DNA of 64,000 bases from Plazaster borealis. Lineage: Eukaryota; Echinodermata; Asteroidea; Forcipulatida; Labidiasteridae. Numbering within the stretch: position 1 is the first letter of the stretch; every line of letters begins with the position of its first letter. The notes under the pieces are model-generated. The model was given only the letters and a program-made list of their open reading frames with translations. It had not been told where the DNA came from and searched no databases. Made by a program: the position numbers and the translations under genes. This document shows positions 56,703 to 64,000 of the stretch, piece by piece. Location: the NCBI GenBank assembly GCA_021014325.1, contig CM037467.1, positions 5,642,001 through 5,706,000 of the forward strand. The letters are read 5' to 3'.

Positions 56703-57430
56703 TTATGTTTTTATTTCATTAAGCTGAAGCTTATTGATTGCTGACCAGGTCTTGACATCTTTAATGCAGTTCCCGAGTCTCTGCAAGACGTCCCGTTGCT
56801 CATTGGGTTTCATAGTGATGTATATTTGAGTGTCATCAGCATAGACTGCATGTTGTATGCCTCTGTGAGAGCTTATAATTCTCCCTAAAGGGCCAGTAAA
56901 CATGATAAACAACAGAGGCCCAACGACTGAGCTATGCGGCACTCCATGAGTAAGTGGGAAAGTTCTGGAACAGGCACTGTTTACAACAATCATCTGGCTA
57001 CGACAGTGAAGATAGGAGTGGAACCACTGCAGAGCTGTCCCTGTGGTGTGATAATCAGTTTCCAGACGCCGTAGAAGGGCAGCATGATCAAGCGTGTCAA
57101 AAGCACCTGGATAGTCCAAGAGAACAAGAACAGCCTCATGCCCTTTGTCTACAGAGAGCAGGAGATCATTTGTAATTTTTACCAGCGCTGTTTCAGTGGA
57201 ATGTAAGTGACAATAAGCGGACTGATTTCGTGGAAACAACTGATGCTCATCCAGGTAAGTCCTAAGCTGAGCTGCAGCAAGTCTTTCAAGGACCTTACAA
57301 AGGAAAGGTAAGTTGGCAATAGGCCTGTAGTTCTTGAGGCCATTGCAGTCAAGACTCCGATTCTTTAAAAGAGGAGCAATATGAGCAGTTTTGAAGGAAT
57401 CGGGAACCACACCAGTTGAGAGTGATAGAT
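56703..57430 (-). pseudogene. LINE reverse transcriptase
   Basis: The frame reads PDSFKTAHIAPLLKNRSLD, NYRPIANLPFLCKVLERL, GAFDTLDHAALLRRL, THGVPHSSVVGPLLFIMF and HAVYADDTQIYITM, the ordered RT motifs. Catalytic Asp residues in AFD and YADD are present. The usual GVPQGS is GVPHSS here, a change at a conserved position. It ends at a stop at 56703. Confidence 0.8.
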
Positions 57431-58305
57431 TTATTATACGAGATATAACAGGTCAACTCATCGATGCAAGCCTTAGCCAGCCAAGTTGGAAGTGGATCCA
57501 AGCTGCAGGATTTGGAAGGAAGTAATTTAATGAGCGATTTCACTGGATTTCCAGAAACATGATTGAATTGCGAAAAATTAAAGGCCAACGTATTTCCAGA
57601 CTGTGGAGGGATTGCCATCGAAGTGGATTCAGGTTCTGGAAAAGAAGAGACAATCCCGCTGATCCTGTTTTCAAAGAATTCGCCAAATTTGTTGGCAAGA
57701 TCTACATCAGTTTGATGGTCAGGAAAGACGGTGGCTTGATTTGGACAAGAAAGTCTCTTCACAATATTAAAAAGCTGTTTCGTGTCAGCTTCTGCTATCT
57801 CAGATTTCAGATAATTAGACTTTGCTTCAAACAAAGATTTGTAGTAAGATTGACATTCCAGGTCATACAGATCTCCATCAATGCACAGACCGGATTTGAT
57901 CATTCGCCGTTCAGCGCGCCGTCTACGTCGTTTTGCCTCCTTCATTTCCTCGGTGTACCATGTTGTGTTAGGCCTCACAGTTACAACCTTGGTCTGAAGT
58001 GGTGCATGCTTGTTAAGCAGATTGGCTAAGCACTCAGTATGCTTAGCTGCAGCCTCCGAGGGACAGGCCGGTAGTTCAGACAATGCTAAAGATTCCACGA
58101 TGTCACGACTAAGCGAAGAGATGTCCATGCTCCGAAGCTTCCTGAAAGTGATTAGCTTCTTGGGATTCTTAGGTCCAATAAGGTTGATTGATGTGATGAA
58201 AGCAGAATGATCAGAGGGTAAACCGGACTGGAGCTGGACGTCACAAATGATGTCATCAATCTTTCTACTAAGCACTAGGTCGAGAGTATGACCCGCATAT
58301 AGGCC
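57430..58305 (-). pseudogene. LINE endonuclease end and linker
   Basis: From about 58305 the minus strand reads GLYAGHTLDLVLSR and SGLPSDHSAFI, the last conserved blocks of an apurinic-type endonuclease (SDH is catalytic). The linker follows (TWYTEEMKEAKRRRRRAERR, FNIVKRLSCPN). It continues as KSCSLDPLPTWLAKACIDEL, the start of RT, before a frameshift at about 57420. The open frame upstream of 58305 is palindrome sequence, not LINE. Confidence 0.75.
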
Positions 58306-58539
58306 ACGTGGGACCAATATGGGAATATCCTCTATAACCCACACCCATATGGGCCCCACATTTGGTATCATATGGGTTGACCCTGGTCCATATGATGGGC
58401 CCCATATGGCCTCAAATGGGCTTGCTCCCTGGGGCTGCTTCTCTTGTATGATAGTCTCTTTCAACCAAAAGCACAAGCTTTCTGTATTATGCTGGTACAA
58501 TTGCTGTGACTGATGAGCTGTCCCTCAACGAATCAACTA

Positions 58540-59095
58540 AAAAATAGTTTGAAGGTTTGCATGGCAAAAGCTACAATTAGATACAGATTTGCGGTGACAC
58601 TGTGTAATTAATCTCAACTGAGTTTGTGTGGTTCTGAGAAGAATCGTAGTTATAAGCTTAAAATTGTGAAAAGTATGCTCTGTTCAACATTAGGAGAATC
58701 AAGAAAAGGTACAGCCAGCCTCCGTCTTTTCTACAGATATTTCCATGGTAAATGTGCCACCAGTGTGTCCGACCTAGTTCCTCCTATCAGGATGTTTAAG
58801 CTTGAAACCAGACTTTCTGCTTCTTCTCACCCATACACTCTTGATTTGCTGAGATGTAGAACAATGAGCCATTCCAACAGCTTTTTTCCACGTACTGCTT
58901 CTCTTTGGAACTCCTTGCCTGGTGCATGTTTCCCTCCATCCTATAATCTAGACTGTTTTAAGAGGAATATAAATTCCTACCTTCAGCTCTCCTGAGTTAT
59001 TTCACATTTAATAATTGTTTTTCTTTCTTCTTGTAGCCCCTTACCAAGAGTGGCTTTTAGCCTTGTTTGGGGCGAACATGCATAACAAAAAATAG
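58540..59095 (+). pseudogene. LINE 3'-end fragment, second family
   Basis: The open frame at 58624-58995 reads LRLFYRYFHGKCATSVSDLV, SASSHPYTLDLLRC, FFPRTASLWNSLPG and CFKRNINSYL. These are the C-terminal blocks of an invertebrate non-LTR retrotransposon. It is followed by a short 3' UTR and an A-rich end at about 59083-59100. It is on the opposite strand to the LINE at 55925 and differs from it in sequence. Confidence 0.7.
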
Positions 59096-59540
59096 AAAAA
59101 AAGCACTCATGTTTCGAAAACTACTGACTTGCTTACTTTCTTTAAATTAGCCTTTTGGAAAGACTCTGCTAGGGCTGCAACGTGAGGCCATTAACAATTG
59201 ATGCATTTATACCAAAGGTAATTTTGATTGGGAAGCAGTTAGCTGTTTTTCCTTGTTTAAATCAGGTACAGCAATAGCAACCATGGCAACACTGCTGCAT
59301 CAGCAAGCAAGTGTCCCCAAGTCTGTAAAGATAAATGTACGTGTATATAAGTGTTACTATTGATAACATCTCTTGAATCTTTGAATTATTGACAAACTTC
59401 AACCATCGATAAGTTAGCTTTCTATAAAATTGTATACCAGGTTTGGACTGTAGTGGATGTACATGTATCTTAAACCAGCCTAAGACGAATTACCACTATG
59501 TCCCACAATGCTTCATACCTCATCTGTAGTTTACACGACC
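59096..59540. other. 3' flank of the NLR gene, no other feature
   Basis: Likely contains the 3' UTR of the minus-strand NLR gene. I could not find a clear AATAAA on the minus strand. No repeat recognised. Confidence 0.4.
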
Positions 59541-62062
59541 TCAGATCAGGAAACACTTATTTGCACTGTATCTCCGCCGAAGTGCATTCCTTGAGATCAT
59601 GTATGTCTTGTTGCTACTGTAGATATTAAAATATCTATTGTTTCCAAAAAATTCAACATCAGACCCATATTCAGGAGAAGCATTGAGACCAAGAGAAGTC
59701 AGCATCCCCATGTCAATGTTATTGTTATTTACATTGACTCTCTGTATGTTAGGCAGACTTGACAGCATACACAGAAGTGCCTCCATGTTTCTATTTTCAA
59801 GCCCACACTTTTTCATGTTCAAGGAGAGAAGAGATGAAACGGGGGTGATTGTACCTTTCTGAAGACCACAGAGGTTGTTCTTACTCAGGCCAATCCACTG
59901 AATGTTACCCACAGCAGCAACGATATAGAACAATCCCCTCATATCATCCTTCTGTAATGAGCAATCCATAAGAATCAAAGACTCCAAAGACAGGACCTGA
60001 CTGACCTGAACAGGCATTATGCCATGGAGATTATTCTCACTCAGATTAAGCCTCTTGACATTGCTTAATGCTGACAAAAAACGGAGAAGAACATCAACGG
60101 TGTCCTTTGTTAAACTGCATCCACTAAGATTCAGTGTAGTGACAGATGAGGAAGAGCAGATGTCATCAGTTCGCAAACTACACAAGCTATTGTTGCTAAG
60201 ATCTACTGATGCAATACTGCCAGTTGCTGAAATCATTTGAAACAGCCTTGATATGTCTTTGCTGTCCAGATTGCAGTCACTCACAAACAGAGACGTGGCA
60301 TGCTTAGAAATATCTCTGAGAGTTTCAATCTTGCCATTCATGTTGACTCCTTCGAGATCCAGTGACTTTGTTGGTATGCCATGTCGCATTATGTCCTTCA
60401 CAAGTTCAATATCAGCCAAAGAATGACAAATAACAAATATACATGATACATGTGGCAGCCCAGTTTTTTTCCCCAAAGTTTTCACAAAATAATGAGCAGC
60501 CAATAAGTGTTCACCTTGAAGCATACATGAAAAACGAACCCACTCTGCATCTGCAAAGTCTCTCACCATGAAGTCCAACTCCGCCTCAAACAAAAGCAAC
60601 ATCATGATCCTACGATACGGAATATAGTTGTAAAGGAAACCAATGAAGGTGTCCAGTTCATTATGACTTAGCTTCTCACTTACAAGGCCAATGATTATTT
60701 CAGCAGCAGTTGAATTCAGACCACAACAGAACCGAAGTAAATACTCCATGGTGTCCATGTCACCAGCCAGAATTTGTGACACATGCTTTCTGAATGCCTC
60801 GGGGTTAGAGGATGCCAAGTTTGCAAGGTACATTGCTGCATAGTATTCCTGAAAGGTCTTATGGAGGAAGGTGACATAGTTAACTTCATCAAACCCATGC
60901 ATAGCCTTGATGTGAGCCAGCAAACCAACTTCACATCCCAAAGCAATAACCCTCTCAGAGTCAAACTCTGTATGTGTAAAATGGAACTTTACACCATTTG
61001 GATTCAGCAGACCCCCAAGCGCTACCTTGCCGAGTTTGATACTCAGGTCATTAAATGTTGCTGTTGTGAAGGTGTTAGAACAACTTACTGGGCTTTTACT
61101 AACCCTGTGCTGATACAGAACCCTTACTGCAGTGTTAAACAGCTTTGTGACCCTATCAGGTAGCTTACGGCATTCCTCCCATGTGGTACACATCAACCAG
61201 AACAGCAATGGTATCTCTCCTAATGTACGCAGGGTTTGTGACTCCCTGACTTCCTTCAGAAGCTCACTTTGGTATTTGGAATCATAGTTAGTCAGATATT
61301 TCCCAACATACTCCTGCCTGTTATCATCATTGAAACCAGTAACCTTAACCCGAGTAAAATGTGGATACCACTTGAGAAGCTTGAGAGCTGTAAACTGTCT
61401 GCTAGACACAATAACTCGGCATGATTTAAGGGACTGGAAGGAAAGGACCCCTTTGATAGTATCTACTCCATTTGCCCCGTCTAACTTCTGAAAAGAAACC
61501 TCATCTGCCCCATCAAACAGAATTAGGACTTCCTCTGGATGTTTCTGAAGAAACGTTTTCAGATCATTTTTCGTCAGGCAGTTACAGTCCGTAAGGATCT
61601 GAGAAAACATAGCATCAATGAAGTTGAACTCCTCACTCATTAGATTTAAATTCAAGAGAAATAAGAGTCTGTATCCCGCCAGGGGAGACTGTGAAAGAAG
61701 GGGACGTTTTGGGGACTGATTAAGAGCCCAATCATAAGCAATCTTTTTCAAAAGTGTTGATTTTCCATAACCAGTCTCAGCTGTGACTAAGATTCGTTTT
61801 GTACCAGGGCCATCGGGATGTATTATGTCTTCATAAGAATCTAATGGAATCTTTTCATGGTCAGGTTGCAAGGTGGAGTTCTTAGAATGATGTCCCTCAA
61901 GTCGATTCGTTTCTCTCAGGAGTTGCAAGTTGACATGAAGTTCAGGCATCCCCATGGCTCGATCCTTGGCCAAAGGGTACGTTGTCACTTTCATTGTTTC
62001 GATGTAATGATTAGCTATTTCTTTACTGCAGGTCAATACATCAACAGCAGACCCAACCACAT
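59541..62062 (-). CDS. DEATH-NACHT-LRR receptor, main exon
   Basis: About 839 codons uninterrupted to the stop at 59541-59543. NACHT ATPase: RILVTAETGYGKSTLLKKIA is Walker A (about residues 90-107), EEVLILFDGADEV Walker B (176-188), RVIVSSRQF sensor 1 (215-223). Winged-helix end: FLHKTFQEYYAAMYLA (398-413). Leucine-rich repeats span about residues 560-795, seen as VASVDLSNNSL, TTLNLSGCSL, KRLNLSENNL, ESLILMDCSL and QWIGLSKNNL. The exon begins after acceptor CTGATTTCAG with two bases that complete the codon left open by the DEATH exon. NLRs of this type are cytosolic sensors in innate immunity; the ligand is unknown. A shuffled fragment of this gene lies at 15850-16567. Confidence 0.9.
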
Positions 62063-63341
62063 CTGAAATCAGTTCAAGTTGATGATTTAATTAAATTTTG
62101 ATAAAGATTTAATCAAATTTGTAACCCTTTCAATCTTTTTTTCTTAAAATAGGGGAAATTCACAATACAGTTTGCCACTTATAGTTTGCCTTGTAGAGGT
62201 CAGTCGATGTGCAGAAATCACAATGCAAGGAGAAGATTTTATTTCATGCTGAGAAACATTTTTTTCTAAGACGCATATTAACTTTAACTGTTACTTACAC
62301 ACCCACAGGGAAAATAAATCCTTAAACATTGCACTTTATTTTCCAGAGATGAACTATACTTGTAATTGTATACCTTCTATTGATTCAATCTTCCCTTTTC
62401 ATTATGATAGCCCATTACATAGAGTTCGTTGTTGGTGATACATGACTGTTACATACAAAAGGCCTACCCAAGGTATGTGACTTTCTTTCTTAACTAAAAT
62501 TAGTGGGGCCTAAGTTCGCTTGTCAGCAAACATTTACGGCAGTATACTGTTATCCAAGTCCACACAGATATCAGTTGGTTTTGTTAAAAATTCTTGTTCA
62601 GGTTGTGAATTGAGTGGGTTGTGTTACATTTAGTTTTTATGGCATACAGTTTGGCAAATTCAGTTTGGGTTGTGTGCTTGTGATCATTTGCCAAGTGTGA
62701 CTGTTTATATGCTGCTCATTCCATAGATTGTGTCAAGAAGTCAATGTTAATGTAATGAATGGAATAGTGAGATCAGAGAGCATGTTTAAAGTGAACATGA
62801 GATATGCTCTAACACTATACAAACATTAGATGATTCATATGAGTGCATTGTCACAGAATATAACACAAGGTAAAATCTGGACTATTCCATTTCAAGAGGC
62901 GAAGCCGAGTGAAATAGAAAAGTCAAACTTCACTGAGTGATTATATATTCTGCGACAATGTACAAACGAAATGCATTCAATATTTGTTTTAAATAACTCA
63001 AACATATAGATCCTTGTCACTGGAATATTTTTCTCAATATTACAAAATAGACGCAGAGACTTGTCCACCCCACACTCTAAAAATTATTTTTTAAAAACCT
63101 CATATCAATATGGATGACTCCCTGTAGACACCGACCTTGTCTGCCGTGACACGACCTCGCCTCATCTGGACAAATGGACGGGGATTGATCTTTTTGAAAC
63201 GACGCTGCTTCGTGTTTGAAGCATCCTATAATTATCCATATAGGACTATATCAAATTCTGGGTGGATGACACGTGGCGCGTGCTCCACCAATCAAATGAC
63301 AATGATCTGTGTAGATAAAATGCAATATAAGCCTATAGTAC
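62063..63341 (-). other. Intron of the NLR gene (1279 bp)
   Basis: Bounded by donor CCAG|GTACTA and acceptor CTGATTTCAG|AT on the minus strand, phase 1. No repeat family or nested gene recognised inside. Confidence 0.75.
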
Positions 63342-63605
63342 CTGGTAATCTATCTGCCATGTCAGCACGCCCTATTTCAACCAATGCTGCCCTCAATGTC
63401 TCCTTTGCTTCATCGTCGCTCGTTTGCTTTCTCCTCCAAGCAATGAACATCTGAAAGGCTTGTTCCTCCAGGTTGTCTCTATTGTTATACACGAATGCCT
63501 CAATCTCTGCAGCACTAAAACTCAAAGTGGTCCCAAGTCGATGCCAATTTTTCCCGATGTTTCTAGACAAGTTCCGAAACAGGTTTTCATCGAAGTCATT
63601 TTTTT
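63342..63605 (-). CDS. DEATH-domain exon of the NLR gene
   Basis: 264 bp between acceptor TTCTTTCCCAG and donor CCAG|GTACTA. The frame reads NDFDENLFRNLSRNIGKNWH, LGTTLSFSAAEIEAF, LEEQAFQMFIAWRRK and ETLRAALVEIGRADMADRL, the six-helix DEATH fold signature (W-x2-LG, then the LEEQA..ML-W and L..AL..IGR blocks). Two bases at the start and one at the end make it a symmetric phase 1-1 exon, and the leftover G plus AT of the next exon gives Asp. It would recruit DEATH-domain adaptors. No start codon is in frame, so at least one upstream exon is needed; I found none in 63606-64000. Confidence 0.85.
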
Positions 63606-63868
63606 CTGGGAAAGAATGGCAAATAACATGATTTACGAGAAGATAATTGTATAAATACTAAAACTAAAAATTCCTGAAAATATGGATAATGGAATCCTGT
63701 TTGTCTGGAGATTAAGCCCCCGAAACATAGCTTCAGCCTCCAATGATCCCTCTCCTAACCCCTACAAGGTAGATACATGTACTAATGTAATCCCTGAATC
63801 CAGCTGTCAAAACTGGTGTTTATCTTATTATCTAAAGTTCATAGAAACACAGCCTCCTTCTAACCTTA

Positions 63869-64000
63869 ACCTTAAAGGTATTATACAGGATTGGTAGAGC
63901 TGACAAAACAGTCGCAAACAAAGTTCATGTTTTGTGTGATTAACCATATACATGAAATAACAAACCTGTGAAAATTTGGGCTCAATTGGTCATCGAAGTC
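63869..64000 (+). mobile_element. TTAA-type MITE, partial, runs off the window
   Basis: Begins near AAAGGTATTATACAGGATTG after CTTAACC and contains AACAAACCTGTGAAAATTTG and GGTCATCGAAGT, as in the MITE at 51947-52312 (same orientation). The head differs from copies 1 and 2, so it is a subfamily variant. The right end is outside the window. Confidence 0.65.

Larger units (their letters stand above)
55925..58305 (-). mobile_element. CR1/L2-like LINE, 5' truncated
   Basis: Minus-strand non-LTR retrotransposon, starting within its endonuclease domain at about 58305 and ending in a TTATTATTATAA-type microsatellite tail at 55925. It inserted in element B. Coding parts are broken by frameshifts. 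The combination GAFDTLDHAALL, YADDTQIYI and SSRLDYCNGLLAGLP is usual in CR1/L2-group elements. Confidence 0.8.
54319..58433. mobile_element. Palindrome-array transposon B (CCCATATGGG), split by a LINE
   Basis: Ends CCCAGGTAGCAAGCCCA and, inverted, CCCAGGGAGCAAGCCCA. Both outer parts are full of CCCATATGGG and variants. A unique AT-rich core lies at 54760-55070, followed by a 60-bp tandem array (55075-55920). The core shares ordered segments with element A (34660-34905 in the same orientation). A LINE (55925-58305, minus) interrupts the array, so the element itself is about 1.73 kb. No transposase is encoded. Confidence 0.7.

Noticed and set aside
63424..63897. Plus-strand open frames over and beyond the DEATH exon
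   Set aside because: The first is antisense to the DEATH domain; the others have no motif and run into the MITE.

Overview
The window is animal nuclear DNA, AT-rich and mostly intergenic, with spliced genes, decayed LTR and non-LTR retrotransposons, tRNA-derived SINEs, TA- and TTAA-flanked DNA transposons and very abundant Helitron-like tandem-repeat elements. A DEATH-NACHT-LRR receptor with a phase-1 intron, Mag-like and Gmr1-like Ty3/gypsy elements and pearl-like repeats fit a marine invertebrate deuterostome. An echinoderm, perhaps a sea star, is my best guess. That is inference from gene and repeat style, not from a diagnostic sequence.

Layout. 1-7480: decayed THAP-domain fragment, two hairpin repeats, and a run of Helitron-like elements, one carrying eight 130-bp tandem units. 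7759-11180: dead Ty3/gypsy element (gag, protease, RT, RNase H, integrase tail) with the integrase core deleted. 11183-15735: two Helitron-like repeats built of about 150-bp units, split by a fold-back element. 15850-16567: pseudogene fragment of the NLR that lies intact near the right end. 17624-17745: terminal exon of a membrane protein. 18928-30595: an LTR retrotransposon with integrase placed before reverse transcriptase (Gmr1-like), with a 6.1-kb TIR transposon between its 5' LTR remnant and gag. 31172-37151: a second copy of the same 6-kb TIR transposon in opposite orientation. 39130-41401: a MITE and a TTCTATAGAA-palindrome element. 42242-50805: a hairpin array and four more Helitron-like elements, interrupted by a TTAA MITE. 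54319-58433: an element made of CCCATATGGG palindromes, split by a 5'-truncated CR1/L2-like LINE. 59541-63605 (minus): a DEATH-NACHT-LRR gene, the only clearly intact gene here; its N-terminal exon(s) are not identified and probably lie off the window.

Most interesting: two transposon families (786-bp copies at 21344-22129 and 34156-34941; 54319-58433) share a CCCAG-type terminus and a unique AT-rich core, yet carry completely different arrays of 10-bp palindromes (CCAACGTTGG versus CCCATATGGG). The palindrome seems to be replaced as a set across an element while core and ends stay. A third element with TTCTATAGAA may belong to the same group. The Helitron-like elements have matching 3' ends (hairpin, short spacer, CTAG) and spread paired TGACGTCA sites and TGACCTTGA plus inverted CCGGAAGT sites.

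No coordinated pathway is encoded. The biology is innate immunity (NLR and its fragment) embedded in nested transposons. All comparisons were made by eye; copy identity values and family assignments were not computed.
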